Shown piece by piece: positions 48,505 through 57,602 of a stretch of DNA of 62,272 nt (position 1 is the first letter of the stretch; each line of letters opens with the position of its first letter). The notes under the pieces are model-generated. The model made no database searches, had not been told where the DNA came from, and saw only the letters and a list, made by a program, of their open reading frames with translations. The DNA comes from CAZUDI01 sp964618975. GTDB taxonomy: Bacteria > Desulfobacterota > Desulfomonilia > UBA1062. Both the position numbers and the translations under genes were made by a program. The stretch is taken from positions 1-62,272 of the forward strand of contig CAZUDI010000019.1 of assembly GCA_964618975.1 (NCBI GenBank), read 5' to 3'.

Positions 48505-49542
48505 CTACTTGCTTTCTTCTTCTTCCATCTTCTTCCTGCGCGACTCGATCTCCTCGTGAGAAGGTAGATTGGGAAGATTCATGCCGATATGCAGGTCCAT
48601 TTTCGCGAGTTTTTCCTTGATCTCCTCCAGCGACTTGCGGCCGAAGTTCTTGGTCTTCAGGAGTTCGGCCTCACTCTTCTGGACGAGTTCGTAGATATAG
48701 GTCATGTTGGCATTCTTCAGGCAGTTGGCCGAGCGCACCGAAAGCTCCAGCTCTTCCACGGTGCGGAAGAGGTTCTCGTTAAGTTCGCGCTCGCCATCTT
48801 CGCCCTCGTCGGCGCCCTCAATCTCATCCTCGTGGAAGTTGATGAAGACGTTCATGTATTCCTTCTGGATCTTGGCCGCATAGGCCAGGGCGTCCTCGGG
48901 CCGGACCACGCCGTTGGTCCACACCTCCAGTGAAAGGCGGTCATAGTCCGTGCGCCGCCCCACGATGGTGGGGGTCACGTTGAAGGAGACGCGCCGTACC
49001 GGCGTAAAGATGGCGTCGATGGCGATCCAGCCAGGGGTGTCAATCTTCTCCTTGTTGATCTCGGCCGGCACGTAACCGCTGCCCCAGTCGACACGCATCT
49101 CCATCTTGAGGGTCATATTGCTTTCAATGGTGGCGATGTGCTGGTCGGGATTGATGACCTCACACTGGGCCCCGGTCACGATATCGCTGGCCTTGACCGT
49201 GCATGGTCCCTGCTTCTCGAGGCTGACGATCCGCGGCTTGTCGGAATGCATCTTCAGGACCACATTCTTGAGGTTGAGGATAATGTCGGTGACATCCTCG
49301 AATACACCCGGGATACTGGAGAATTCATGCAGCACACCCAACTCGTCATCGAACTTGACGCCAATGATGGCAGCACCGTAGATGGATGAGAGCAGAATCC
49401 TTCTCAGAGAATTCCCAACCGTGACCCCGAACCCTCTCTCTAGAGGCTGCGCATTGAACCTTGCATACGAATCGGTATGCGTAGCCTCGACGATCTCCAA
49501 CTTGTTCGGTTTTATGATTTCCTTCCAGTTCTTCTCTATCAT
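48505..49542 (-). CDS. rpoA: DNA-directed RNA polymerase alpha subunit
   Basis: 345 residues from MIEKNWKEIIKP (ATG 49542; a start six codons earlier is less likely). The N-terminal dimerisation domain has ERGFGVTVGNSLRRILLSS; the C-terminal domain with LELSVRSANCLKNANMTYI and LLKTKNFGRKSLEEIKEKL binds UP elements and activators. An acidic linker (EDEIEGADEGEDGE) is slightly longer than in enterics. Confidence 0.98.
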   Translation of the reverse strand: MIEKNWKEIIKPNKLEIVEATHTDSYARFNAQPLERGFGVTVGNSLRRILLSSIYGAAIIGVKFDDELGVLHEFSSIPGVFEDVTDIILNLKNVVLKMHSDKPRIVSLEKQGPCTVKASDIVTGAQCEVINPDQHIATIESNMTLKMEMRVDWGSGYVPAEINKEKIDTPGWIAIDAIFTPVRRVSFNVTPTIVGRRTDYDRLSLEVWTNGVVRPEDALAYAAKIQKEYMNVFINFHEDEIEGADEGEDGERELNENLFRTVEELELSVRSANCLKNANMTYIYELVQKSEAELLKTKNFGRKSLEEIKEKLAKMDLHIGMNLPNLPSHEEIESRRKKMEEEESK

Positions 49543-49562
49543 CCCTACCCTTGCCTTCACTA

Positions 49563-50189
49563 TTATTTCGAATAGTATTCCACGATTAAGGTTTCCTCAA
49601 CCGCCATTGGCATCTCACTTCTCTCAGGCAATGCCTTGACGACACCCTTCCTGGCCTGGGAATCCACTTCGAGCCAGCCCACGAATCCCCTCTGTTCCAT
49701 ATTCTCCAACGCTGAACCGATCACGCCGAGGTTCCTGCTCTTTTCCTTGACCTCGATCTGATCACCCGCGTCCACGATAAAGGAAGGGATATCGGTCTTG
49801 CGACCATTGACCATGAAATGACCGTGGGAGATGAGCTGGCGCGCCTCGGCGCGTGAGGCCGCAAAGCCCATGCGGTAGACGATGTTGTCCAGTCGGCGCT
49901 CCAGGAGCTGCAGGAGGTTCTCTCCCGTCGCCCCGCGACGACGTTTGGCCTGGTCGTAATACCTCCGAAACTGGGATTCTGAAACCCCATAGGTGGTACG
50001 TACCTTCTGCTTTTCCCTCAGATGAAGACGGTAGTCGCTCTGCCGGATCCTTCGCTGGCCGTGTTGTCCGGGAGGATAGTTCCTCGACTCGATCGCACAC
50101 TTGTCCGTATAGCACCGTTCTCCCTTGAGAAACAGTTTCGATCCCTCTCTGCGACAAATTTTGCACACAGGACCCGTATATCTCGCCAA
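49563..50189 (-). CDS. rpsD: 30S ribosomal protein S4, zinc-binding form
   Basis: 208 residues from TTG 50189, giving MARYTGPVCKICRR; AAAGGAGG stands seven bases before it, and the 16 codons upstream are not S4-like. Zinc ligands Cys9, Cys12, Cys26 and Cys31. The RNA-binding S4 domain follows (RLDNIVYRMGFAASRAEARQLISHGHF). Confidence 0.97.
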   Translation of the reverse strand: MARYTGPVCKICRREGSKLFLKGERCYTDKCAIESRNYPPGQHGQRRIRQSDYRLHLREKQKVRTTYGVSESQFRRYYDQAKRRRGATGENLLQLLERRLDNIVYRMGFAASRAEARQLISHGHFMVNGRKTDIPSFIVDAGDQIEVKEKSRNLGVIGSALENMEQRGFVGWLEVDSQARKGVVKALPERSEMPMAVEETLIVEYYSK

Positions 50190-50206
50190 GACTCTTCCTC
50201 CTTTAC

Positions 50207-50599
50207 TTACACCCGTCTTTTCTTCGGTGGTCTGCACCCGTTATGGGGGATGGGTGTGACATCCTTGATTCCGTTGATCCTTATACCGCTTGCGTTGATA
50301 GTTCTCAGGGCGGACTCGCGTCCCGAGCCGGGACCCTTGATGTAGGCAAACGCCGTGCGCATGCCGAATTCGAGAGCCTTGCGGCTGACTTCCTGTGCCG
50401 CGATCTGCGCCGCAAAGGGGGTGGACTTCCGGGACCCCTTGAATCCGTGTGCTCCGGCGCTTGACCATGCCAGGGTGTTGCCCTGCAGGTCGGTGATCGT
50501 GATGATGGTGTTGTTGAAGGTGGCCTGGATATGCACGACGCCTTCAGGTACATCCTTCTTGACCTTCTTCTTACCTGTCCTCTGTTTGGGTCTTGCCAT
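50207..50599 (-). CDS. rpsK: 30S ribosomal protein S11
   Basis: 130 residues: GVVHIQATFNNTIITITDLQGNTLAWSSAGAHGFKGSRKSTPFAAQ and the C-terminal DVTPIPHNGCRPPKKRRV are characteristic. Confidence 0.98.
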   Translation of the reverse strand: MARPKQRTGKKKVKKDVPEGVVHIQATFNNTIITITDLQGNTLAWSSAGAHGFKGSRKSTPFAAQIAAQEVSRKALEFGMRTAFAYIKGPGSGRESALRTINASGIRINGIKDVTPIPHNGCRPPKKRRV

Positions 50600-50614
50600 G
50601 ACAACTCCTCTAGC

Positions 50615-50983
50615 TTATTTCCGCTTCCCGACAACAACCCGTCGGGGGCCCTTTCTCGTGCGCGCATTGTTATGTGTGTGCTGACCACGGACAGGCAGCC
50701 CTTTCCGATGGCGCAGGCCACGATAGCTGGCGATATCCATGAGCCGCCGGATATTCATGTTCACCTCGCGCCTGAGGTCTCCTTCCACCATCAGTTTCTT
50801 CTCGATGTAATCCCTGAGCTGGGCAACCTGCTGTTCCGTCAGATCATCGCTCTTGATGGACGGGTCGATATCGATCTCGGCGACAATCTTTTGCGCCGTC
50901 GTTCTTCCGATACCATAGATGTATGTCAGTGCGATATCGATACGCTTGTTCCGTGGTAAGTCAACACCAGATATACGTGCCAA
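50615..50983 (-). CDS. rpsM: 30S ribosomal protein S13
   Basis: 122 residues: MARISGVDLPRNKRIDIALTYIYGIGRT, the RLMDIASYRGLRHRKGLPVRGQ motif and NARTRKGPRR. Confidence 0.98.
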   Translation of the reverse strand: MARISGVDLPRNKRIDIALTYIYGIGRTTAQKIVAEIDIDPSIKSDDLTEQQVAQLRDYIEKKLMVEGDLRREVNMNIRRLMDIASYRGLRHRKGLPVRGQHTHNNARTRKGPRRVVVGKRK

Positions 50984-50994
50984 GACAGCCCTCC

Positions 50995-51108
50995 TTACCC
51001 TTGTCTCTGATTGTGTCTCGGATTGTCACAGATTACCCGTATCACACCGTTTCTCTTGATGACCTTGCATTTTCTGCACCGTCTTTTCACCGAAGCCCTA
51101 ACCTTCAT
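50995..51108 (-). CDS. rpmJ: 50S ribosomal protein L36, zinc-binding form
   Basis: Read directly from the sequence: 37 residues beginning MKVRASVKRRCRKCKVIKRN and ending RVICDNPRHNQRQG. Zinc ligands Cys11, Cys14, Cys27 and His32. Lies between infA and rpsM, its usual place. Confidence 0.96.
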   Translation of the reverse strand: MKVRASVKRRCRKCKVIKRNGVIRVICDNPRHNQRQG

Positions 51109-51119
51109 CTTACCTCACC

Positions 51120-51335
51120 TCATTTTGACCGATATACGATTCTGCCCTTCGTCAGGTCGTAGGGGGAAATCTCCACCTGCACCTTGTCTCCGGGCAGAAT
51201 CCGGATGTAATGCATCCTCATCTTGCCCGAGATATGGGCAAGTATCTGGTGTCCGTTCTTGAGCTCTACCCGAAACATGGCGTTGGGCAGTGGCTCAACG
51301 ACCACACCTTCTGTCTCGATTACATCCTTTGCCAT
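51120..51335 (-). CDS. infA: Translation initiation factor IF-1
   Basis: 71 residues, OB fold: MAKDVIETEGVVVEPLPNAMFRVELKNGHQ, HISGKMRMHYIRILPGDKV. Follows adk directly; the map gene often found between them is absent. Confidence 0.98.
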   Translation of the reverse strand: MAKDVIETEGVVVEPLPNAMFRVELKNGHQILAHISGKMRMHYIRILPGDKVQVEISPYDLTKGRIVYRSK

Positions 51336-51343
51336 ACCTTCCC

Positions 51344-51988
51344 TTAAGCCCCTAGGGCGGCCCGGATCGCATCCTGGACCCCCTGCATGGATGCCGTGCC
51401 ATCAATCTTACGCACTATGTTCTTTTTCGAATAGTATTCAATCAGAGGAGAGGTCTGGCTGTGGTAGGTCGTCAGCCTCTGCCGGATAGTCTCTTCCTGA
51501 TCGTCATCCCGCTGATAAAGTTCAGCGCCGCACTTGTCACAGACCCCCTCCTGCTTGGGGGGGTCGAACTCGATGTGGTGCATGTAACCACACCCCTTGC
51601 AGGTCCTGCGCCCGGTAAGGCGTCCGATAAGATGGTTGTCGGGTACCTCGATCACCACCACGTGATCGATGCCCTTGCCCATCTTGTCCAGCAGGCCGTC
51701 CAGGGCCTTGGCCTGCTCCAGGGTGCGTGGAAATCCATCCAGCACGAACCCTTTCGCGCAGTCGGCCTTGTTGAGGCGCTCTTCCACCACGCCGATCACC
51801 ACATCATCCGGGACGAGTTCGCCCTTGTCCATACAGGTCTTGGCCTTGAGCCCCATGGGGGTGCCTTCCTTCACCGCGGCCCGGAACATGTCGCCCGTGG
51901 AAACCTGCGGAACGCCGAGGCGCTCGATCATCCTTTTGGCCTGTGTACCCTTCCCCGCTCCTGGTGGACCTACTAAGATAATGTTCAT
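51344..51988 (-). CDS. adk: Adenylate kinase, zinc-LID form
   Basis: Interconverts ATP + AMP and 2 ADP. 214 residues: P-loop VGPPGAGKGTQAKR, AMP-binding STGDMFRAAV, LDGFPRT, and a LID with CKGCGYMHHI...CDKCGAE, i.e. four cysteines for structural zinc. Located between secY and infA. Confidence 0.98.
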   Translation of the reverse strand: MNIILVGPPGAGKGTQAKRMIERLGVPQVSTGDMFRAAVKEGTPMGLKAKTCMDKGELVPDDVVIGVVEERLNKADCAKGFVLDGFPRTLEQAKALDGLLDKMGKGIDHVVVIEVPDNHLIGRLTGRRTCKGCGYMHHIEFDPPKQEGVCDKCGAELYQRDDDQEETIRQRLTTYHSQTSPLIEYYSKKNIVRKIDGTASMQGVQDAIRAALGA

Positions 51989-52016
51989 AGCATCTCCTTG
52001 AAAATTGGATTGTATT

Positions 52017-53330
52017 TCATCGCCTGCCCTTGATGCGTCCTGTTTTCAGCAACCCTTCGTACTGACGGGAGATAAGATGTGATTCTATCTGGCTCATGGT
52101 GTCGAGGGACACGCCGATCACGATCAGCAGCGAGGTACCGCCGAAATAGAACGGGACGTTCGCCTTGGATATGAGCAGCTGCGGCAACACGCACACCACA
52201 CAGAGATAAACGGCACCCACGAAGGTAAGACGGCTCAGCACCCGGTCGAGATATTCCGCCGTGGCCTTGCCGGGACGGATTCCCGGCACATAACCACCAT
52301 GTTTCTTCAGATTGTCGGCCACATCCACGGGGTTGAACACCACCGCGGTGTAGAAATAGGTGAAGAAGACGATCGCCGCCACATAGATGAGGTTATAGAT
52401 CAGGTTGCTCGGGTTCAGGGCGTCCGCCGTGATCTTCATCCAGCCCACCTGCGGGAAGAACTGCGCCACGGTGGCCGGAAAAACGATGATCGACGAGGCA
52501 AAGATCGGCGGAATGACCCCGGACGTATTGAGCTTCAGCGGCAGGTGCGTACTCTGTCCGCCGTAGACACGCCGACCCCGCACCTGCTTGGGGTACTGGA
52601 TGGGCACACGTCGCTGCGAGGTTTCCATGAACACGATCCCGGCCAGCACGACCAGCATGAAGACCGCGATCAGCAGCAGGGCGAAGATGGGCAGCTCGCC
52701 CGTACGGGTAAGCCGCATGGTGTTATAGATGGCCACCGGCATATTGGCGATGATACCCGCAAAGATAATCAGCGAGATGCCGTTGCCGATACCGCGCTCG
52801 GTAATCTGTTCGCCCAACCACATGAGGAAGCAGGTCCCGGTGGTCATGGTGATCATGGCGGTCAACCGGAAGCCCCAGCCGGGCGCCAGCACCACGGCCT
52901 CACCAGCGGGACCGGCCATCTGCTCCACCCCGAAGGCCATGAAATAGCTCTGTACGATGCAGAGTATCACCGTCAGGTAACGCGTGTACTGAGTGAGCTT
53001 ATGCCGGCCGGCCTCGCCCTCCTTCTGTAACTGCTCGAAGTGAGGATAGACCATCCCCAGCAGCTGCACGATGATCGAGGCGCTGATGTACGGCATGATT
53101 CCCAGGGCGAAGATAGACAGGTTGCGTAGTCCCCCGCCCGCGAACATGTCGAACATGCCCAGGAGCGTGCCGCGCTGCTGATCAAACCACTCGGCCATGA
53201 TGGCCGAGTCGATACCCGGAGTCGGGATATGGATCCCGATCCGATAGACGAAAAGCATCAGCAGCGTGAAGATAATCCGCTTCTGCAGTTCGGGAACCTT
53301 GCTGACATTCTCAAGACCGGTTCTCACCAC
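52017..53330 (-). CDS. secY: Protein translocase subunit SecY
   Basis: Central channel of the Sec translocon; about 437 residues and ten helices. Conserved ALGIMPYISASIIVQLL, ITERGIGNGISLIIFAGI, LPLKLNTSGVIPPIFASS, GYVPGIRPGKATAEYLDRVL. GTG start(s) at 53330/53327 after GGGGAGGC. Confidence 0.98.
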   Translation of the reverse strand: MVRTGLENVSKVPELQKRIIFTLLMLFVYRIGIHIPTPGIDSAIMAEWFDQQRGTLLGMFDMFAGGGLRNLSIFALGIMPYISASIIVQLLGMVYPHFEQLQKEGEAGRHKLTQYTRYLTVILCIVQSYFMAFGVEQMAGPAGEAVVLAPGWGFRLTAMITMTTGTCFLMWLGEQITERGIGNGISLIIFAGIIANMPVAIYNTMRLTRTGELPIFALLLIAVFMLVVLAGIVFMETSQRRVPIQYPKQVRGRRVYGGQSTHLPLKLNTSGVIPPIFASSIIVFPATVAQFFPQVGWMKITADALNPSNLIYNLIYVAAIVFFTYFYTAVVFNPVDVADNLKKHGGYVPGIRPGKATAEYLDRVLSRLTFVGAVYLCVVCVLPQLLISKANVPFYFGGTSLLIVIGVSLDTMSQIESHLISRQYEGLLKTGRIKGRR

Positions 53331-53339
53331 CGCCTCCCC

Positions 53340-53783
53340 TTAGGCCTCCTCAAAGGTGCCGCCGGCCTTCTGGATCTTCTCGATAGCGCTCTGGGAGGCC
53401 TTGTTCAGCCTCACGGTTAGCGCAATCTCTATCTCGCCCATGGCGAGCAGCTTCACCTGAGCCTCAGCCGAACGCACCATGCGCCTGTCGGCCAGCGCGG
53501 CCACATCCACCACGCTGCCCGCCTCGAAGGCGCTCAGATCCTGCACGTTTACGACCTCATACTCGGTACGGAAGCGATTTTTGAAACCCCGTTTGGGGAG
53601 CCTGCGGTAAATGGGCATCTGACCGCCCTCGAACCAGGTGGGCACCGAACCGCCGGACCGCGATTTCTGTCCCTTGTGACCTCGCCCGCAGGTGGTACCC
53701 ATGCCCGAGGAATTGCCTCGGCCCACGCGCTTGACCTTTTTCCGCGAACCCGCAGCCGGCTTCAGGTTGGATAGATCCAGCAT
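53340..53783 (-). CDS. rplO: 50S ribosomal protein L15
   Basis: 147 residues from MLDLSNLKPAAGS (ATG 53783, GGGAGGAGG upstream; six earlier codons are not L15). Gly/Arg-rich start (RVGRGNSSGMGTTCGRGHKGQKSRSG) and PIYRRLPKRGF. Confidence 0.97.
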   Translation of the reverse strand: MLDLSNLKPAAGSRKKVKRVGRGNSSGMGTTCGRGHKGQKSRSGGSVPTWFEGGQMPIYRRLPKRGFKNRFRTEYEVVNVQDLSAFEAGSVVDVAALADRRMVRSAEAQVKLLAMGEIEIALTVRLNKASQSAIEKIQKAGGTFEEA

Positions 53784-53785
53784 GC

Positions 53786-53968
53786 CTACACCTCCTCCCA
53801 TTCCAGAAGGTGCTCCATCTTCCTGATAGCACCCCGCACCGCCTGATTGTCATCCATGACGCGCGACCGTTCCCGCCGTTTCAGCCCCAGGGAGGCGATG
53901 GTTGCCTTCTGTCCCTTGGTGCATCCGCTGACGGACCTTTTCAAGGTAATCCTTATCTGTCCAGCCAC
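53786..53968 (-). CDS. rpmD: 50S ribosomal protein L30
   Basis: 60 residues from GTG 53968 (GAGG six bases upstream), MAGQIRITLKRSVSGCTKGQ; the frame opens at 53980 but the extra residues contain the ribosome site. Confidence 0.95.
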   Translation of the reverse strand: MAGQIRITLKRSVSGCTKGQKATIASLGLKRRERSRVMDDNQAVRGAIRKMEHLLEWEEV

Positions 53969-53984
53969 AGCAATCCTCACTCAC

Positions 53985-54497
53985 TCATGCCTGGCCCAGG
54001 TGCCCGAGGGAAATCCCCCGCTTGGCCTCAACCTGTGACCGGGTTTCCAGACTCTGAAGGGCGTCGAAGGTGGCGCGAATCACGTTGTTGTGATTGCGCG
54101 TACCGATAATCTTTGCGATGACATTATGATACCCCGCGGCCTCCAGCACGGCCCGTACCGCATGGCCGGCGATAATCCCCGTACCCGGAGCGGCCGGCTT
54201 GAGCATCACCTTGCCGGATCCGAATTCTCCCACGATCGGGTGGGGAATCGTCCCGTTGACGATGGGGACATCAATCATGGACTTCTTGGCCACATCGACA
54301 CCCTTGCGGATACTCACCACCACTTCCTTGGCCTTCCCGATCCCATGACCGACGCGGCCGCTTCCATCCCCCACAACCACCAGGGCGCTGAAACGGAAGC
54401 GCTTTCCGCCTTTGACAACCTTGGCCACACGATTGATGAATACGACCTTATCGATGAGGCCATCCTTTTCTTCGGGTTTTACGAACCTCGCACCCAC
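53985..54497 (-). CDS. rpsE: 30S ribosomal protein S5
   Basis: 170 residues: VVFINRVAKVVKGGKRFRFSALVVVGDGSGRVGHGIGKAKEV, PAAPGTGIIAGHAVRAVLEAAG. Typical double-stranded RNA-binding N-domain. Confidence 0.98.
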   Translation of the reverse strand: MGARFVKPEEKDGLIDKVVFINRVAKVVKGGKRFRFSALVVVGDGSGRVGHGIGKAKEVVVSIRKGVDVAKKSMIDVPIVNGTIPHPIVGEFGSGKVMLKPAAPGTGIIAGHAVRAVLEAAGYHNVIAKIIGTRNHNNVIRATFDALQSLETRSQVEAKRGISLGHLGQA

Positions 54498-54512
54498 GTT
54501 TCTCTCCTTTGT

Positions 54513-54878
54513 CTAGAACTGCAAACCGCCGGAGCGTGCCCCATCGGCCAAGGCCTTGACCTTGCCGTGATATTTGTACCCGCCCTTGTCGAACACGACC
54601 TTGTCAATGCCCTTTTCCCTGGCCTTGGCCGCCACGAGGGTCCCCACTTCGCGCGCCAGATCGATCGTGAAGCCAGAGGCGTTCGCGGCCTTGAGCTCCT
54701 GGCTCAACGAAGAGGCGCTCGCCAGCGTAATCCCACGCGTATCATCGATAATCTGACAATATATATGCCGGTTGCCTCTGTAAACGGACATGCGCGGTCT
54801 GTCCGTGGTGCCCACCACATGCCTGCGTATCCTGGTCTTGCGCTTCAACCGGGCATCTCTGGCTGAAATCTTTCCCAC
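54513..54878 (-). CDS. rplR: 50S ribosomal protein L18
   Basis: 121 residues from GTG 54878 (AAGGAG eight bases upstream). The open frame extends to 55103, but the extra 75 residues are Arg/Ser-rich rplF antisense-type sequence. KRKTRIRRHVVGTTDRPRMSVYRGNRHIYCQIIDD and FDKGGYKYHGKVKALADGAR identify it. Confidence 0.97.
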   Translation of the reverse strand: MGKISARDARLKRKTRIRRHVVGTTDRPRMSVYRGNRHIYCQIIDDTRGITLASASSLSQELKAANASGFTIDLAREVGTLVAAKAREKGIDKVVFDKGGYKYHGKVKALADGARSGGLQF

Positions 54879-54906
54879 GAGTCTGTCTCCTTCTCTTACG
54901 CGTTCA

Positions 54907-55446
54907 CTACTTGGATGAGCTCTTGCCAGGCTTGAGCTTGACCACCTCATCGATGTAGCGGATACCCTTGCCCTTATAGGAATCCGGCGGTCGGACCTTG
55001 CGAATGCGCGCCGCAACATCCCCCACAACCTGTTTGTTGATGCCCTCGATCTCGATCGTGCCATCCTTGGATACGGTGGCGCTGATCCCCTCGGGCAGGG
55101 CAAAATCCACGGGGTGCGAGTAGCCCACGTTCAGGAGGATCGAACCCTCCTTGGCCTCGCCGCGATATCCCACACCCACGATCTTGAGCCTCTTCTTGAA
55201 GCCCTCACTGACGCCCACCACCATATTGTTGATCAGCGTGCGCATGAGGCCGTGATACGAGCGCGTCTGACGCTCCGCATCCAGGGCCTCGAGCCTCAAC
55301 GTGCCTTCTTCCTGTTTGATATGAATATTGCCCACCCGTGACTCGCTCAATTCCCCCTTGGGCCCCGTGACGGTAATCCGTGCATCATCGATGTCAACCT
55401 TCACCCCGGCCGGGATCTGAATGGGCAGCTTTCCGATTCTTGACAT
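54907..55446 (-). CDS. rplF: 50S ribosomal protein L6
   Basis: 179 residues: MSRIGKLPIQIPAGV, VTGPKGELS, RTLINNMVVGVSEGFKKRLKIVGVGYRG, and the C-terminal VRPPDSYKGKGIRYIDE. Confidence 0.98.
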   Translation of the reverse strand: MSRIGKLPIQIPAGVKVDIDDARITVTGPKGELSESRVGNIHIKQEEGTLRLEALDAERQTRSYHGLMRTLINNMVVGVSEGFKKRLKIVGVGYRGEAKEGSILLNVGYSHPVDFALPEGISATVSKDGTIEIEGINKQVVGDVAARIRKVRPPDSYKGKGIRYIDEVVKLKPGKSSSK

Positions 55447-55458
55447 ACCTCACACTCC

Positions 55459-55851
55459 TCACCAGACTTTGATCAATATCTCTCCGCCCACGTTGCTTGC
55501 CCTGGCCTTGTGGTCGGTCATGACGCCTCGGGACGTACTCACGATGGAGATACCGAGGCCGTCTCTGGTCATGGGGATCTCCTGCGCCTTCATGTAGATG
55601 CGTCGGCCTGGCTTGGATACACGCGCTATGTGCGAGATGACCGGGCGTGACTTGTAGTACTTCAAGCTCACGCGCAGGATGCCCTGCTTGTCATCCTCCA
55701 GCACCTTGTATCCCTTGATGTATCCTTCCTTAAGCAGGATATCGGCAACATTGATCTTCATCTTGGAGGCGGGAATATCCACGCTCTCCTTGGCCGCCTG
55801 GGCGCCATTGCGTATCCTGGTTATCATGTCAGCGATTGGATCCGTATGCAT
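55459..55851 (-). CDS. rpsH: 30S ribosomal protein S8
   Basis: 130 residues: DPIADMITRIRNGAQA and the C-terminal GLGISIVSTSRGVMTDHKARASNVGGEILIKVW. Confidence 0.98.
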   Translation of the reverse strand: MHTDPIADMITRIRNGAQAAKESVDIPASKMKINVADILLKEGYIKGYKVLEDDKQGILRVSLKYYKSRPVISHIARVSKPGRRIYMKAQEIPMTRDGLGISIVSTSRGVMTDHKARASNVGGEILIKVW

Positions 55852-55863
55852 CCTCTCTCCCCT

Positions 55864-56049
55864 TTACCAACTGGATTTTCGAACCCCGGGAATCTCACCC
55901 CGCATGGCATAGTGCCTCAGGCAGATACGGCAAATGCCGAATTTCCGGTAATAGGCGTGCGGCCTGCCACAGATGGAACACCGGTTATAATCCCGTACAC
56001 TGAACTTCTTCACCCGCTTCTGCTTTGCGATCATGGATTTTTTGGCCAT
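55864..56049 (-). CDS. rpsN: 30S ribosomal protein S14, short zinc form
   Basis: 61 residues with CSICGRPHAYYRKFGICRICLR (four zinc cysteines), the type Z protein. Confidence 0.98.
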   Translation of the reverse strand: MAKKSMIAKQKRVKKFSVRDYNRCSICGRPHAYYRKFGICRICLRHYAMRGEIPGVRKSSW

Positions 56050-56057
56050 AGCTGCCC

Positions 56058-56597
56058 CTATTTCCTGAATGGCATTCCAAATGCCCTGAGAAGTTCCCGC
56101 CCTTCCTCGTCCGAGTTGGCTGTGGTCACCACGGTGATGTTCATCCCATGCACCTTCTCGATGGAATCATAATCGATCTCCGGGAACACCGACTGCTCCC
56201 TGAGTCCCATGGTGTAATTGCCCCGGCCGTCGAACCCCTTGGACGAGATGCCTCGAAAGTCCCTCACGCGCGGCAACACGCTGTTGATCAGGCGGTCGAG
56301 GAACTCGTACATCCTCTCCCCGCGCAGCGTCACCATGCACCCGATGGGCATGCCCTCTCTGAGCTTGAAGTTGGCCACCGACTTGCGCGCCCGGGTCACC
56401 ACCGGCGACTGCCCGGTGATGGTCGCTAGTTCAGCGCGTGCCTTCTCGATGATCTTGACATCCTGGACCGCATCCCCCAGACCCATGTTCACGACGATCT
56501 TTTCCAGCTTCGGAATTCGGTTGGTATTCGTATAACCGAACTCCTTCTGCATGGCCGGGACGACCTCACTAATATAATATTCCTTCAGCCTTGCCAT
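56058..56597 (-). CDS. rplE: 50S ribosomal protein L5
   Basis: 179 residues: KIVVNMGLGDAVQD, VTRARKSVANFKLREGMPIGCMVTLRG, RDFRGISSKGFDGRGNYTMGL. Confidence 0.98.
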   Translation of the reverse strand: MARLKEYYISEVVPAMQKEFGYTNTNRIPKLEKIVVNMGLGDAVQDVKIIEKARAELATITGQSPVVTRARKSVANFKLREGMPIGCMVTLRGERMYEFLDRLINSVLPRVRDFRGISSKGFDGRGNYTMGLREQSVFPEIDYDSIEKVHGMNITVVTTANSDEEGRELLRAFGMPFRK

Positions 56598-56609
56598 CGC
56601 TCATTATCC

Positions 56610-56939
56610 TCATGCATCCAGTTCTTCGCCGCACTTGCGGCACACGCGCACCTTGTGGCCGTCCTCGTGGACCTTGTAGCCGACCTTCACACCGGTGCTG
56701 CACTTCGGGCACACCAGGGCGATATTCGAGATGTGGATGCTGGCCTCCTTCTCCACAATCCCGCCGGGATTGTTCTGGGTGGCCTTCTGGTGGCGCTTGA
56801 TCATGTTCGCCCGCTCCACGTACACACGGTCCTTTTTCGGGAGCACCCTTATGACCTTGCCGGTACGCCCCTTACTCTTGCCGCCGAGGACCTCGACCGT
56901 GTCGCCCTTCTTTATCCTTAACGCTTCAAACTTGGCCAT
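56610..56939 (-). CDS. rplX: 50S ribosomal protein L24 with C-terminal zinc ribbon
   Basis: 109 residues. KOW motif IKKGDTVEVLGGKSKGRTGKVIRV, then CPKCSTG...CRKCGEELDA, a zinc ribbon common in L24 of several anaerobic lineages. Confidence 0.97.
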   Translation of the reverse strand: MAKFEALRIKKGDTVEVLGGKSKGRTGKVIRVLPKKDRVYVERANMIKRHQKATQNNPGGIVEKEASIHISNIALVCPKCSTGVKVGYKVHEDGHKVRVCRKCGEELDA

Positions 56940-56950
56940 GTCTCAACTCC

Positions 56951-57319
56951 CTACAACACTTCCGGCGCCAGGGAAACGATCTTCATAAACTTCTTGGCCC
57001 GCAGTTCCCGTGCCACCGGCCCGAAGATACGCGTCCCCACCGGTTCCTTCTGATTGTTCAGGATCACAGCCGAGTTCTCGTCGAATCGTATACTTGACCC
57101 GTCACTGCGCTTGTATGTCCGCTTGGTACGTACCACAACCGCCTGGCAGACATCCCCTTTCTTGACCTTGGAGTTGGGTATGGCATCCTTCACCGCCACC
57201 ACGATGATGTCCCCCAGGGAGGCATAGCGGCGCTTGCTGCCACCCAGGACCTTGATACACATGACCTCTTTGGCCCCGGAGTTGTCGGCGACCTTTAATC
57301 TCGTCTGCATCTGAATCAT
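56951..57319 (-). CDS. rplN: 50S ribosomal protein L14
   Basis: 122 residues: MIQMQTRLKVADNSGAKEVMCIKVLGGSKRRYASLGD, GTRIFGPVARELR. Confidence 0.98.
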   Translation of the reverse strand: MIQMQTRLKVADNSGAKEVMCIKVLGGSKRRYASLGDIIVVAVKDAIPNSKVKKGDVCQAVVVRTKRTYKRSDGSSIRFDENSAVILNNQKEPVGTRIFGPVARELRAKKFMKIVSLAPEVL

Positions 57320-57344
57320 ATCACGCCTCCACCCGACTCAGGGC

Positions 57345-57602
57345 CTAAGCCTGCCGCTCCAGAATCTTGACAACTCTGAAGCACTTGTCCTTACTCAGGG
57401 GTCTGCATTCACGGATGAGCACCGTGTCGCCCACACCGCAGGCATTGAGCTCGTCGTGTGCCTTGTACGTGGTCCGCCGCCGGATATACTTCTTGAACAC
57501 CGGGTGCTTCTCCAGACGTTCCACCGTGACCACGACCGTCTTATCCATCTTGTCGCTCGTGATCACCCCGACCAATTCCAATTTCCTGGACGTGCCCGCC
57601 AT
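57345..57602 (-). CDS. rpsQ: 30S ribosomal protein S17
   Basis: 85 residues; KLELVGVITSDKMDKTVVVTVERLEKHPVFKKYIRRRTTYKAHD. The ATG overlaps the rpmC stop (TGATG). Confidence 0.97.
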   Translation of the reverse strand: MAGTSRKLELVGVITSDKMDKTVVVTVERLEKHPVFKKYIRRRTTYKAHDELNACGVGDTVLIRECRPLSKDKCFRVVKILERQA

